Assembly (NCBI RefSeq): GCF_000498535.1
Contig: NZ_AVGG01000011.1
Span: forward strand, 116,183-180,182
Direction: 5' to 3'
Source: Flavobacterium limnosediminis JC2902
GTDB lineage: Bacteria; Bacteroidota; Bacteroidia; Flavobacteriales; Flavobacteriaceae
DNA: 64,000 nucleotides
Position 1 is the first letter of the stretch, and each line of letters opens with the position of its first letter. Shown piece by piece: positions 1 through 9,615 of the stretch. The notes beneath the pieces are model-generated. The model ran no database searches. It was given only the letters and a program-made list of their open reading frames with translations, and was not told where the DNA came from. A program made the translations under genes and the position numbers.

Positions 1-2597
1 ACATATAGTGTTGAAGTTGAATTCGTTTCAAATACACCGGAAGCAATTGTCAAATCGCCTAAAACACCAAAGGCAGAAGTATATTTTACAAGTCTGTTTG
101 TACCTGTATTTGCATCAACAATCATATTCCCCAGCGAATAATAATATGATCCCGGGAACAGATAAGCATAGAAACCATTGGCGTGCCCTCCCGCAGTTGT
201 TGAAACGCCATTTCCGAATTTAACGGTGTGACTTGTACTCGCTGCATTTGCCGCACCCCCTTGGGATATTGACAATGCATAATCAGATGTTGACGCCCCG
301 AAGTGAGGATCAACAATTGTTAAAGTTCCTCCGGTCCAATTTAAGTTAGCTACAGCAGATGCCGTTACACGTACCAACGGAGTTCCTGTGGTAACACTAT
401 TTGCCGTAGTCCCGTCACTACCATCCACAATAATATTTCCTGAAGATTGATTAAAAGTTGATCCGCCATTGTTCATTAAATTTCCATTGATGTTCAATGT
501 TCCGCCAGAAACGGTTAAAGTACCGTTATTGATTAGAAAGTTATTATTTAATGTACAACCTACTGTTAGGTCTCCCGAAGCATTAACCAAAGTACCTCCA
601 GAACTAATCGTTACATTTTTCGCAACATTACCGGCAGAGTTGGAAGTCACCGTGGTTCCCGCAGCGACAGTTACCGGATCCGTACAAGTAGGAACCGTCC
701 CTTTATTCCATGTTGAAGCCGTATTCCAATCTCCGGATACGATCGAAGAGAACGGAATATCTGCAATAATAGTAGCCAACGTATAAGATCCGGTCACTAA
801 ATCTGTCGGTGTCAACCCGATTCTGTGACCTCCGGGAGTAGTTGTCCCGGCTTCATGCGTTCCTACAAAAGTATCATCGGTTTTTATTACCCGTGTACTT
901 GCCGTCATCAAAGCTCCTCCGAAAAGTCCGGGTGCCACCATTTGAATTTTAAAGGACGCCACACTTGTGGGAGTACCCGCCAATGCAGAAACCGTCCAAA
1001 AATCATTTGCTTTTGTATCCAGGACTGTTGCTCCGTCTGTATAAGCCCCTGAGGTTGTTCCTGCGACGTTATTATATGCAACTCCCAATACTCCCGCCGC
1101 CGCCGTTGGGGTTACACGTTCAATCCAGGCAGAACGTCCCTGGCCGAAGGAATCTATAAAAGGATACCTGCTTGTGGCAGTAGTGGCATCAGCTCCCGAA
1201 GTAAACGAAGTACCGGTACCGGTAGCCGTAAACCATCTTCCGAAAACGGTACCGGAAGTAAATCCACCTGCTGTATAACTTAATGTACCAGCAGAAGGAG
1301 ATGCGTTACCCAAAACAACGCTTGCACCTCCCGAAGTACTGACTCTTCCCGCTGTTAGCGTTAAAGTCCCACTAACCGATATGGAATTTGAAGGTTGTGT
1401 CGCGATATTAGCGGTCCCCGGTAATGTAACACCTCCCACAATAGGATTATTGATTGTCAAACTGGAGAAATTTGCAGTTGGAGTAGTCAAAGAGTTTACA
1501 AAAACACCAGTCCCTGAAACGGTTTGACTGTTTGCAACTGTAAAAGCACTGTTCGTACCTAAAACCAATGCTGATGTTGAGGAAGACCCCTGAACCGTCA
1601 TTGTCCCGTTATTGACAATGTTACCACCAACAGCCAATAACCCGGAAGTATAGCTTTGTCTGAAATCACAATTTGCATTAATCGTCAGGTTTCCTTTGAT
1701 ATGACAACCATATGAAGTTGAATTGTTAATTGAGGCACTCAACCATCGTCCGGTCGTGTTACCGCCGTTCACAATTACGTTTTGAACTGGAGCATATCCT
1801 GAAGCATACGTTTCTAAAGAAAAACCATCATTATTCCCTGCTGTCGTGCTGGTCCCATCACCAAAAATAAATGTGTGAGTCCCGCTAAAATAATTTACAG
1901 AAGCCGCCAAACCAATACTAACCGATCGATTGGTACCACTTCCTGTCGCATAAGTGTTGACATGCGGATCTATTACTGTAATTGACCCAGCCGTACAACT
2001 AGGTGTTCCTCCCGAAATTGAGAAGAGGTGTGTTCCGGAAGCGACAGACCCTACAACAGTGTTGTTATTATTTCCGTCAACCGAAAACACCCCGCCGGAT
2101 TGATTAAATGCCCCTGAAGACATTAAAAAATTTCCATTCAAAAGAACAGTTCCTGTTCCGGACAAATTAAAAGTCCCGCCATTTACCAAAAAGGTAGAGT
2201 TATTTGCCGAAGCAATACTAACCGTAAGCATATTCGAAGACACCGTTAAACTACCTGATGTCAGGGTCAGTTTCCTTACTGAGGCATCACCTGTCAGCAC
2301 CATTGCAGATGCATTCTGAATGATAAAATCGTCCGCATTACTTACAGAAGCCGGAGCAGTTCCAGTTCCGTCAGTTGCAGTTCCCCAACTATTCACATCG
2401 TTGAAATCCGTTGCCGATGCTTTGGAATAATACGTTGTCTGGGCACTAACCTGCAAGCCGTACAACATCGTAAAGAAAAGCATGACCAACAAACCTAAAG
2501 GATTATTTCTCCTTTCAGATCTGTTCTCATGCCATCCCCGTAATACAGTTGAAGCTCGATTGAACGAACTTCTTTTTAAATTGTAAAAATTCACCAT
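1..2597 (-). CDS. Giant secreted repetitive surface protein, N-terminal part (3' end outside window)
   Basis: Open from an ATG at 2597 to the window edge, at least 865 codons with no stop. The first ~52 residues form a long signal peptide: a basic, hydrophilic n-region of ~33 residues, a hydrophobic core (LGLLVMLFFTMLYG) and cleavage after VSAQ. The rest is Gly/Ser/Thr/Asn-rich, with many short beta-strand repeats of the type GTLTVSGGTLNINGNL, as in filamentous or beta-helical adhesin-like proteins. A large unit appears twice: a block containing VDGNNN..TVIDPHV near 2.0 kb recurs as VDGSDG..TIVDPHF near 0.3 kb, about 550 residues apart. A promoter match lies 26 bp upstream. Family knowledge: such Flavobacteriia proteins usually end in a T9SS sorting domain, but that end is not in the window. 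Function is unknown; surface adhesin or matrix protein is inferred. Confidence 0.85.
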   Translation of the reverse strand, partial: MVNFYNLKRSSFNRASTVLRGWHENRSERRNNPLGLLVMLFFTMLYGLQVSAQTTYYSKASATDFNDVNSWGTATDGTGTAPASVSNADDFIIQNASAMVLTGDASVRKLTLTSGSLTVSSNMLTVSIASANNSTFLVNGGTFNLSGTGTVLLNGNFLMSSGAFNQSGGVFSVDGNNNNTVVGSVASGTHLFSISGGTPSCTAGSITVIDPHVNTYATGSGTNRSVSIGLAASVNYFSGTHTFIFGDGTSTTAGNNDGFSLETYASGYAPVQNVIVNGGNTTGRWLSASINNSTSYGCHIKGNLTINANCDFRQSYTSGLLAVGGNIVNNGTMTVQGSSSTSALVLGTNSAFTVANSQTVSGTGVFVNSLTTPTANFSSLTINNPIVGGVTLPGTANIATQPSNSISVSGTLTLTAGRVSTSGGASVVLGNASPSAGTLSYTAGGFTSGTVFGRWFTATGTGTSFTSGADATTATSRYPFIDSFGQGRSAWIERVTPTAAAGVLGVAYNNVAGTTSGAYTDGATVLDTKANDFWTVSALAGTPTSVASFKIQMVAPGLFGGALMTASTRVIKTDDTFVGTHEAGTTTPGGHRIGLTPTDLVTGSYTLATIIADIPFSSIVSGDWNTASTWNKGTVPTCTDPVTVAAGTTVTSNSAGNVAKNVTISSGGTLVNASGDLTVGCTLNNNFLINNGTLTVSGGTLNINGNLMNNGGSTFNQSSGNIIVDGSDGTTANSVTTGTPLVRVTASAVANLNWTGGTLTIVDPHFGASTSDYALSISQGGAANAASTSHTVKFGNGVSTTAGGHANGFYAYLFPGSYYYSLGNMIVDANTGTNRLVKYTSAFGVLGDLTIASGVFETNSTSTLY

Positions 2598-2622
2598 ATA
2601 ATAGAAATTTGTTAATAATTTC

Positions 2623-2656
2623 CAAATATATCGATATAGTGTTCTAAAAAACACAA
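2623..2656 (-). promoter_or_regulatory. Promoter of the giant secreted protein gene
   Basis: On the minus strand, TTG (2654-2656) is followed after 23 bp by TATATTTG (2623-2630), fitting the Bacteroidota -33/-7 consensus at its longest spacing. Predicted transcription start is about 20 nt before the ATG at 2597. Confidence 0.5.
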
Positions 2657-2743
2657 AAAATATTGCGAATCACATATTTTAACAAATTTAAATTTTTTAA
2701 AACCAATAACAACAATTTGTGAGAAAAAACAAATGTAAATATC

Positions 2744-3565
2744 TTACATATTTTCCGCATAAAAAACCATAAACCACCAGAAAATCGGTATGCTCTCCAC
2801 CCAGAAATCGGTGTAATAGTTCGAGCGCTTCGGACTGGAGAAAACAGTAAAAAGCGCAATAACGACAACCAAAACCAGATTAATCCAAAGTTGTTGTACC
2901 TGAAAATCGGATTTTAAAAATTCAAGGAAGTAAAAGGGTATCAATAAAAACAGATTGAGGATTTTAGTTTTTGCAACGCCTAATTTCTGCGGAACAGTCT
3001 GCAACGACAAATCATCGTTCTTCAAATCGATAATTTCGAAAATCAATATCAGAATGATAATCAGCAAAAAACGCTGACAGAACTTCAACCAGACATCATG
3101 AGAAAGCGTCAAACCGGCGTTTAGTATCGGAAGAAAAAGCGTAATCCCCGCCCAACAAAAAGCTACGATATAAATTTTTACGCCCGCCCAATTGCGTGCA
3201 TTGCCAATCTTCGGGAAAACCGGCAACGTATAAAGCAGTGTCAGTGCCAAAAAACCAATCGCTACCAGTTGCGTTATTCGTTCGAGATGAAAAAAATAAT
3301 ATCCTGCAACCGCGAAAGAAACAACACTCACTACAACGATTCCTTTCAGTTGCCTGCTCCATCTTACTTTTTCAGCCCGAACCAATGCTTCATATTTCAC
3401 AAAATTATACCCTACGATAGTTCCGAAAAACGCAAATAAAATCATCGGCTCATCATAAGCAATATGAAAGAAATGAAAGGTCATCCGAATCAGGGCATAC
3501 ACGGACAAAGCCACATGAATGCTTGCGCTGATATAAAAGGACAGTATTCGCTTGAGTAATTGCAT
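2744..3565 (-). CDS. UbiA-like prenyltransferase family membrane protein
   Basis: 273 residues from the ATG at 3565. The frame extends 41 codons upstream, but that stretch has no conserved look, and MQLLKRILSFYI is a better start. The protein is a chain of about eight hydrophobic helices. The motif EIIDLKNDDLSLQTVPQKLG matches the second Asp-rich loop of UbiA prenyltransferases (consensus DxxD..G..TLP..LG). The first Asp-rich motif (NxxxDxxxD) is replaced by NFVKYEALVRAEK, which lacks the aspartates that bind Mg-diphosphate. Membership in the UbiA fold is supported; activity and substrate are uncertain and it may be a non-catalytic homologue. It is divergent from gcvP. A TACTTTTG -7 match sits only 6 bp before the chosen ATG, so the transcript may be nearly leaderless or the match fortuitous. 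Confidence 0.7.
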   Translation of the reverse strand: MQLLKRILSFYISASIHVALSVYALIRMTFHFFHIAYDEPMILFAFFGTIVGYNFVKYEALVRAEKVRWSRQLKGIVVVSVVSFAVAGYYFFHLERITQLVAIGFLALTLLYTLPVFPKIGNARNWAGVKIYIVAFCWAGITLFLPILNAGLTLSHDVWLKFCQRFLLIIILILIFEIIDLKNDDLSLQTVPQKLGVAKTKILNLFLLIPFYFLEFLKSDFQVQQLWINLVLVVVIALFTVFSSPKRSNYYTDFWVESIPIFWWFMVFYAENM

Positions 3566-3664
3566 CCTTACAAAAGTAATCAATCTGTTAATAAGTGTGA
3601 TTTTCGGTTGACAATTCTGTATAAAATTGAGGTTAAAAAACAAGATTATTAGGATATTAATAAT

Positions 3665-3672
3665 TATTTTTG
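3665..3672 (+). promoter_or_regulatory. Possible -7 element for gcvP
   Basis: TATTTTTG fits TAnnTTTG about 83 bp before the gcvP ATG. No TTG at the right spacing is visible, so this is a weak call. Confidence 0.25.
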
Positions 3673-3754
3673 TGCTCGTAAAAAACACAACTCATTTTTT
3701 TTTGTTTGAAGTGGTAAAACACTCAAGCGCTTAAACAAACAGTACAGATAACTG

Positions 3755-6604
3755 ATGAAAACAGATGCATTTGCTTTAAGACACATCGGTCCGAGAGAAT
3801 CAGACCTGCAACACATGTTCAAAACCATTGGTGTAAAGGACATGACGCAACTACTTTATGAAACTTTTCCGGACGGAATCCGTTTGAAACAAGATTTACA
3901 ATTAGACCCTGCCATGACCGAATATGAGTATTTAACTCATGTGACACAGTTAGGCGCAAAAAATAAAGTATTCAAATCGTATATCGGTTTGGGCTATCAC
4001 CCTGCTATCGTTCCGCCGGTTATCCAAAGAAATATTTTCGAAAACCCGGGATGGTACACGGCTTATACTCCGTATCAGGCTGAAATCGCGCAAGGCCGTT
4101 TAGAGGCTTTATTGAACTACCAGACTACGATTATCGAATTAACTGGAATGGAGATTGCTAACGCTTCCTTATTGGACGAAGGTACTGCTGCTGCTGAAGC
4201 AATGACGTTACTTTTTGACGTAAGAACGCGCGACCAAAAGAAAAACAACATCAATAAATTCTTCGTTTCTGAAGAAATTTTACCGCAGACTTTATCGATT
4301 TTACAAACACGATCAACTCCTTTAAACATTGAGTTAGTTGTTGGTAATCATGAAACTTTTGATTTTTCAGAAGATTTCTTCGGAGCAATGTTACAATATC
4401 CTGGTAAATACGGACAGGTTTTCGATTACGCAGGTTTCATCAACACCGCAAAATCAAAAGAAATTAAAGTAGCGGTTGCTGCTGATATCTTGTCTTTAGT
4501 AAAACTAACTTCTCCGGGAGAATTAGGAGCGGCTGTAGTAGTTGGTACTACGCAGCGTTTCGGTATTCCAATGGGTTACGGAGGTCCTCACGCAGGTTTC
4601 TTCGCTACTAAAGAAGAGTACAAACGTTCGATGCCCGGTAGAATTATTGGAGTTTCTATCGACGTAAACGGAAACCGTGCCTTACGTATGGCATTGGGTA
4701 CTCGTGAGCAGCACATCAAACGTGAAAAAGCGACTTCTAACATCTGTACCGCACAGGTATTGTTAGCTGTTATGGCCGGAATGTATGCTGTATACCACGG
4801 TCCGAAAGGATTACAATACATCGCTGATAAAGTTCATGCTTCGGCGGTTACAACTGCAAAAGCACTATCTTCAATCGGTGTAAACCAAGTGAACTCGGCG
4901 TTCTTCGATACGCTTTTAGTGAAAGCCGATGCTGCTAAAGTAAGAGCGATTGCTGAGAAAAACGAAGTAAACTTCTTCTATCCGAACAACGAAAGCGTTT
5001 CCATCTCTTTCAACGAAACGACTTCAATTTCAGACATCAATACGATTGTTGCCATTTTCGCAGAAGCGGCCGGAAAATCAGCGGTTCATGTTTCGGAATT
5101 GGCTACTGAGGCACACTTACCGGAAAAATTAATCCGTACCTCATCGTTCTTACAACACGAGGTATTCAACAACCATCATTCGGAAAGCCAATTGATGCGT
5201 TATATCAAAAAATTAGAGCGTAAAGATTTATCATTGAACCACTCTATGATTTCTTTAGGTTCTTGTACGATGAAATTGAACGCGGCTGCTGAAATGTTAC
5301 CACTTTCAATGCCAAACTGGAACAGCATCCACCCGTTTGCTCCGGCAGATCAGGTTCAAGGATACTTAACAATGTTGAAAAAATTAGAGCAACAGTTGAA
5401 TGTAGTTACAGGTTTCCAGGGAACTTCATTACAACCAAACTCAGGTGCTCAAGGGGAATATGCCGGTTTGATGGCGATTCGCGCTTACCACATCTCTCGT
5501 GGCGAAGGACACCGTAACGTATGTTTGATCCCATCTTCTGCTCACGGAACCAACCCGGCTTCAGCTGCGATGGCGGGAATGAAAATCATCGTAACCAAAA
5601 CCACTCCGGAAGGAAACATCGACGTAGAAGATTTAAGAGCAAGAGCTATCGAGCACAAAGACGATTTATCTTGTTTGATGGTAACATACCCTTCTACTCA
5701 CGGGGTTTACGAATCATCTATCATTGAAATCACTAAATTAATCCACGATAACGGCGGATTAGTATATATGGACGGTGCAAACATGAACGCACAGGTTGGA
5801 TTAACAAATCCTGCTACTATTGGTGCAGACGTTTGCCACCTGAACTTACACAAAACATTCGCAATCCCTCACGGTGGTGGCGGACCTGGAGTTGGACCAA
5901 TCTGTGTGAACGAGAAATTGGTTGACTTCTTACCAACTAACCCGGTAGTGGCTACTGGCGGTAAAGATGCTATCTCTGCTATCTCTGCTGCGCCTTACGG
6001 TTCTGCTTTGGTATGTTTGATTTCTTACGGTTACATCTGTATGTTAGGTGCTGAAGGTTTACGTTCGGCTACTGAGCATGCGATCTTAAATGCTAACTAC
6101 ATGAAAGCGCGTTTCGAAGGTCACTTCCCTATCCTTTATTCAGGAGAAATGGGTCGTGCGGCTCACGAAATGATTTTAGATTGTCGTGAATTCAAACAAA
6201 ACGGAATCGAAGTTACCGATATTGCAAAACGTTTAATGGATTACGGTTTCCACGCACCAACCGTATCGTTCCCGGTAGCAGGCACTTTAATGGTTGAGCC
6301 TACTGAATCTGAAGATTTAGCAGAATTAGACCGTTTCTGTGACGCATTGATTTCCATCCGAAAAGAAATCGCGGAAGCATCTGTAGAAGACACTAACAAT
6401 CCGTTGAAAAACTCACCGCACACGTTAGCGATGTTGACTGCTGAGCGTTGGGATTTCCCATATTCAAGAGAAAAAGCGGCTTATCCGTTGGAATACATTG
6501 CCGACAACAAATTCTGGCCATCCGTTCGTCGTGTAGATGATGCTTATGGAGACAGAAACCTGGTTTGTTCTTGCGCACCGATTGAAGCGTATATGGAAAG
6601 CTAA
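3755..6604 (+). CDS. gcvP: Glycine dehydrogenase (decarboxylating), P-protein of the glycine cleavage system
   Basis: 949 residues, the usual length for a fused (single-chain) P-protein. It decarboxylates glycine on pyridoxal phosphate and passes the aminomethyl group to the lipoyl H-protein in the cytoplasm. The start region has the family signature FALRHIGPRESD. The PLP-binding lysine is Lys700 in HLNLHKTFAIPHGGGGPG, followed by the Gly-rich loop. The N-terminal half also carries family blocks such as GPHAGFFA and PGRIIGVS, and the end (RRVDDAYGDRNLVCSC) is intact. It stands alone: gcvH and gcvT are not in the window. A hairpin terminator follows directly. Identification is secure. Confidence 0.98.
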   Translation: MKTDAFALRHIGPRESDLQHMFKTIGVKDMTQLLYETFPDGIRLKQDLQLDPAMTEYEYLTHVTQLGAKNKVFKSYIGLGYHPAIVPPVIQRNIFENPGWYTAYTPYQAEIAQGRLEALLNYQTTIIELTGMEIANASLLDEGTAAAEAMTLLFDVRTRDQKKNNINKFFVSEEILPQTLSILQTRSTPLNIELVVGNHETFDFSEDFFGAMLQYPGKYGQVFDYAGFINTAKSKEIKVAVAADILSLVKLTSPGELGAAVVVGTTQRFGIPMGYGGPHAGFFATKEEYKRSMPGRIIGVSIDVNGNRALRMALGTREQHIKREKATSNICTAQVLLAVMAGMYAVYHGPKGLQYIADKVHASAVTTAKALSSIGVNQVNSAFFDTLLVKADAAKVRAIAEKNEVNFFYPNNESVSISFNETTSISDINTIVAIFAEAAGKSAVHVSELATEAHLPEKLIRTSSFLQHEVFNNHHSESQLMRYIKKLERKDLSLNHSMISLGSCTMKLNAAAEMLPLSMPNWNSIHPFAPADQVQGYLTMLKKLEQQLNVVTGFQGTSLQPNSGAQGEYAGLMAIRAYHISRGEGHRNVCLIPSSAHGTNPASAAMAGMKIIVTKTTPEGNIDVEDLRARAIEHKDDLSCLMVTYPSTHGVYESSIIEITKLIHDNGGLVYMDGANMNAQVGLTNPATIGADVCHLNLHKTFAIPHGGGGPGVGPICVNEKLVDFLPTNPVVATGGKDAISAISAAPYGSALVCLISYGYICMLGAEGLRSATEHAILNANYMKARFEGHFPILYSGEMGRAAHEMILDCREFKQNGIEVTDIAKRLMDYGFHAPTVSFPVAGTLMVEPTESEDLAELDRFCDALISIRKEIAEASVEDTNNPLKNSPHTLAMLTAERWDFPYSREKAAYPLEYIADNKFWPSVRRVDDAYGDRNLVCSCAPIEAYMES

Positions 6605-6642
6605 AAAAAGAAAGCCAATAGGCAATAGGCAGAAGCCAACAG

Positions 6643-6675
6643 TAACCCTTTCGGAAACGGAAGGGTTATTTTTTT
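6643..6675 (+). terminator. Rho-independent terminator after gcvP
   Basis: Inverted repeat TAACCCTT / AAGGGTTA (6643-6650 and 6661-6668) followed by a run of seven T. Confidence 0.75.
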
Positions 6676-6838
6676 GTAAAATATCAATACATTTTTCGCA
6701 CCAAAAAAGAAAATAAAAACACTTTTTACAATTTTCCTGACATTATCATAACATTTTCACAAAAATACCTTAAAAATTATTTTTTTTAAATATATCCCGA
6801 TTTAGAATAACTAACTTAGTAGGATTGAAACCTACGTC

Positions 6839-7897
6839 ATGGCTATAAAAATAACGGGCTCAGGAAGCTACATCCCGACCCAAATTGTTACCAATACCGA
6901 TTTTGAAAGACATCAATTCCTGAATGAAGACGGCTCCACTTATGCCGTGCCGAATGATGTAATCGCAGAAAAATTCAAAGACATTACCGGAATAGAAGAA
7001 CGCCGTTATGTTGAGAATAACTTAACCACTTCGGACATTGCTTTCTTTGCCGCCGAAAAAGCGATAGAAGATTCAAAAGTTGATCCGGAAACCTTAGACT
7101 ATATTATTGTTGCCCATAATTTTGGAGATGTGAAACACGGTGCCATCCAATCGGATACCGTACCCAGCATTGCTTCCCGGGTAAAGCACAACCTGAAAAT
7201 CAGAAACCCTAAATGTGTGGCATACGATGTTATGTTTGGCTGTCCGGGCTGGATTGAGGGCATGATTCAGGCACAGGCTTTTATCAAGGCAGGCATGGCC
7301 AAAAAATGTCTGGTGGTTGGTGCCGAAACTCTTTCCCGCGTGGTCGATGTGCACGATCGGGACAGTATGATTTATTCTGATGGTGCTGGGGCAACCGTTC
7401 TTGAGCTAACCGAGGAAGAAGGTGGCTTTCTGTCGCACGAAACCGCCTCGTTTACTTATGAAGAAAGTGAGTTTTTGTTCTTTGGAAAATCCTATAACGT
7501 AGATCATAATCCCGACATACGTTACCTTAAAATGTACGGCAGAAAAATATATGAGTTTGCCCTGAGTCAGGTTCCGCTTGCCATGAAAACCTGCCTGGAC
7601 AACAGCGGCATTCCGATTTCCGATCTTAAAAAAATCCTGATTCATCAGGCGAATGAGAAAATGGACGAGGCCATTGTACAACGCTTTTTCAAATTATACA
7701 AACATACACCGCCTGAAAACGTAATGCCGATGAATATCAAGAAACTAGGAAACAGCAGCGTGGCGACAATCCCAACCTTATACGATCTGATCCTGAAAGG
7801 TAAAATTGAAAATCAGGAATTGCATAAAGGCGATGTGGTTATTTTCGCTTCGGTGGGAGCGGGTATGAACATTAATGCGTTTGTGTATAGGTGTTAG
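6839..7897 (+). CDS. 3-oxoacyl-ACP synthase III (KAS III, FabH-like)
   Basis: 352 residues, the usual size for a KAS III thiolase-fold enzyme. These condense an acyl-CoA primer with malonyl-ACP. The Cys-His-Asn triad is visible: Cys135 in MFGCPGW, His269 in LIHQAN and Asn305 in KLGNSS. The C-terminal GAGMNINAFVYR block is also present. The sequence is more divergent than a housekeeping FabH (FGCPGWIEG instead of AACSGF), so it may initiate a special fatty-acid or polyene chain rather than bulk lipid synthesis; this is inference. It stands alone between gcvP and the accessory region, with no partner FAS genes nearby. Confidence 0.9.
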   Translation: MAIKITGSGSYIPTQIVTNTDFERHQFLNEDGSTYAVPNDVIAEKFKDITGIEERRYVENNLTTSDIAFFAAEKAIEDSKVDPETLDYIIVAHNFGDVKHGAIQSDTVPSIASRVKHNLKIRNPKCVAYDVMFGCPGWIEGMIQAQAFIKAGMAKKCLVVGAETLSRVVDVHDRDSMIYSDGAGATVLELTEEEGGFLSHETASFTYEESEFLFFGKSYNVDHNPDIRYLKMYGRKIYEFALSQVPLAMKTCLDNSGIPISDLKKILIHQANEKMDEAIVQRFFKLYKHTPPENVMPMNIKKLGNSSVATIPTLYDLILKGKIENQELHKGDVVIFASVGAGMNINAFVYRC

Positions 7898-8379
7898 TCA
7901 TTAGTGGTTAGTCGATAGTAGTTAGCCCGCTATGAAAAAGTCTTCCCGCCGTTCAAAGTCTCCCGACTTTGAGCAATAAAGTTTACAACAGTACGAACTA
8001 ATCAATTAAAAGAAAAGCTACAGCGTTAAGTTGTAGCTTATTATTTTTGTTCTGGAAATGAGCACGCAAATTCTCCTGGCTTTGCAGAGCAGGTTTTTTA
8101 GACACAAGTATATCTCTTTATAGTCTACAATAATGCAGTAGCCAAAAAATCACCAATTTTGGTGATTGTGTAGGTGGTTTTTTATGGGTAGGTTTGGAGA
8201 ATTGCACTAGGGAATCATTACAGCTAAATTACTCACAACTTTGTTGATAATCAACCATATTGATTTGAAGTGTTTTTATTACAAATTTGTATCTTAGTGC
8301 GACAAAAAAAATTCTCTTATAAAACAGGATTCAACCAAACATATCTAAACAAGGCATAAGCAACTTTAAAACAACGAAT
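7898..8379. other. Intergenic stretch with repeat copy and possible promoter
   Basis: No gene is seen. It holds degenerate TTAGT-type words right after the stop codon (7898-7925), repeat copy A (8008-8093) and, near 8279-8300, an ATTACAAATTTG-TATCTTAG stretch that resembles a -7 region. A very similar stretch (ATTACAAATTGTTATCTTAG) occurs at 12636-12656 upstream of another accessory gene. Confidence 0.5.
8008..8093 (+). repeat. Dispersed intergenic repeat, copy A (with hairpin)
   Basis: About 86 bp matching 11183-11267 over its whole length: shared words are AAAAGAAAAGCTACA, TTAAGTTGTAGCTT, TTTTTGTTCT, AAATGAGCAC and GAGCAGG. The first part is an inverted repeat (AAGCTACA / TGTAGCTT) followed by T-rich DNA, so it can act as a terminator. 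The second part has no known function. Together with copy B it brackets the ATPase and collagen-like genes. Confidence 0.7.
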
Positions 8380-9615
8380 ATGATAGAAAATGACTTCTTT
8401 GGACTTCATAAAGAACGAAAACTTAAAGACTCAAAAGTTAGAGAGATTTTCACTCCACATCAACCAATTCAAACAGTTGAATTTTTTTGTGGTAGAGAAA
8501 TGGAAGTAACTAGAATCATTGAATATCTCAATACTCCAGGACAGCATGCATTAGTCTATGGAGATAGAGGTGTTGGCAAAAGTTCCTTAGCTAATATTAC
8601 TTGCGATTTATTAATTCGGAATGTTATAAGCGGAAAACTCTATAAAAAAAGATGCGACAGTTACGATAATTTCGCAACTATTTTGAGATCTCCTTTAAAT
8701 GATGTTGATGTTAACATAGATTTATTAGAAACACAAAAAACCACCTCTGGAGCTATCGGTTCGGATAAATCGCTCGTCCCTATTCTACCTAGCCTTGGAA
8801 AATCCCATGTTTCAAAAGTACAAGGGCATGGGCAATCTTCCCTTTCACCAAGTTGGGTCTGCGAAAAACTGAGAGGTGTTGATGGTATTCTTTTAATTGA
8901 TGAATTTGATATTCTATCCAACGATGAAGACAAAAAAAAGATAGCGGAACTTATAAAACAACTAAGTGATTGTGCTTCAAAATTTAAATTATTTATTGTT
9001 GGAATTGCTGAAAGCAGTTCTGACTTGACAGCTGGACACCCTTCAGTCCAAAGATGTCTTAAAGAAACTCGAATTAGCAGAATGATAGATGATGAATTAG
9101 AAGCTATTATTTTAGCTGGGGAAAAGAAACTAAATTTAAAGTTTAATGATGCTGCAATTAAACGAATCGTAAAAGTTAGTTCCGGATATCCCCATTTCAC
9201 ACATCTTCTTGCTCTAAAATCCGCCGAAGATGCAATTTTAGACCAAAGAAAAGATATTAATCTTAAAAATATTATCGAAGCAACTAGAAGAGCAGTAGAT
9301 GATTCAGAAGGCACATTAAAACAAGCTTATGACAATGCCGTAAGATCTTCTGCTACTGATGAATATAAAAAAATTCTTTTAGCAGCGGCTTGTAGTAATG
9401 CTGAAGAAATTAAAGCTTCAGAGTTAAGACAAAAATACAAGGATTTATTTGAGACCGATATAACGCAAGGACATTTAAATAATCATTTTCAAAAAATTGT
9501 TTCTGAAGACAATTCAAACATTTTAAGAAGAATTGCGAAAGGCGTTTATAGATTTAATGACCCGCGAATGCCAAGTTTTATTAAAATCGCTCAATCATTT
9601 ATCGAGAAAGACTAA
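8380..9615 (+). CDS. Orc1/Cdc6-like AAA+ ATPase
   Basis: 411 residues. The Walker A motif is GDRGVGKSS (residues 61-69) and Walker B is GILLIDEFD (about 168-176). It is preceded by a CGREMEVTRIIEYL segment typical of ATPases of the AAA_16/Orc1-Cdc6 type (FxGRexE..). Residues ~330-411 look like a winged-helix tail (ELRQKYKDLFETDITQGHLNNHFQKIV..RIAKGVYRFNDPRMPSF). ATP-dependent switching or DNA/protein remodelling is the family role; no partner or substrate can be read from the sequence. It sits alone in an accessory region between two repeat copies, with a higher A+T content than the neighbouring core genes, which suggests transfer. A defence function is possible but nothing here proves it. 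Confidence 0.75.
   Translation: MIENDFFGLHKERKLKDSKVREIFTPHQPIQTVEFFCGREMEVTRIIEYLNTPGQHALVYGDRGVGKSSLANITCDLLIRNVISGKLYKKRCDSYDNFATILRSPLNDVDVNIDLLETQKTTSGAIGSDKSLVPILPSLGKSHVSKVQGHGQSSLSPSWVCEKLRGVDGILLIDEFDILSNDEDKKKIAELIKQLSDCASKFKLFIVGIAESSSDLTAGHPSVQRCLKETRISRMIDDELEAIILAGEKKLNLKFNDAAIKRIVKVSSGYPHFTHLLALKSAEDAILDQRKDINLKNIIEATRRAVDDSEGTLKQAYDNAVRSSATDEYKKILLAAACSNAEEIKASELRQKYKDLFETDITQGHLNNHFQKIVSEDNSNILRRIAKGVYRFNDPRMPSFIKIAQSFIEKD

Noticed and set aside
8661..9314. Open frame on the minus strand inside the AAA ATPase gene
   Set aside because: Antisense shadow; the plus-strand protein has clear Walker motifs.
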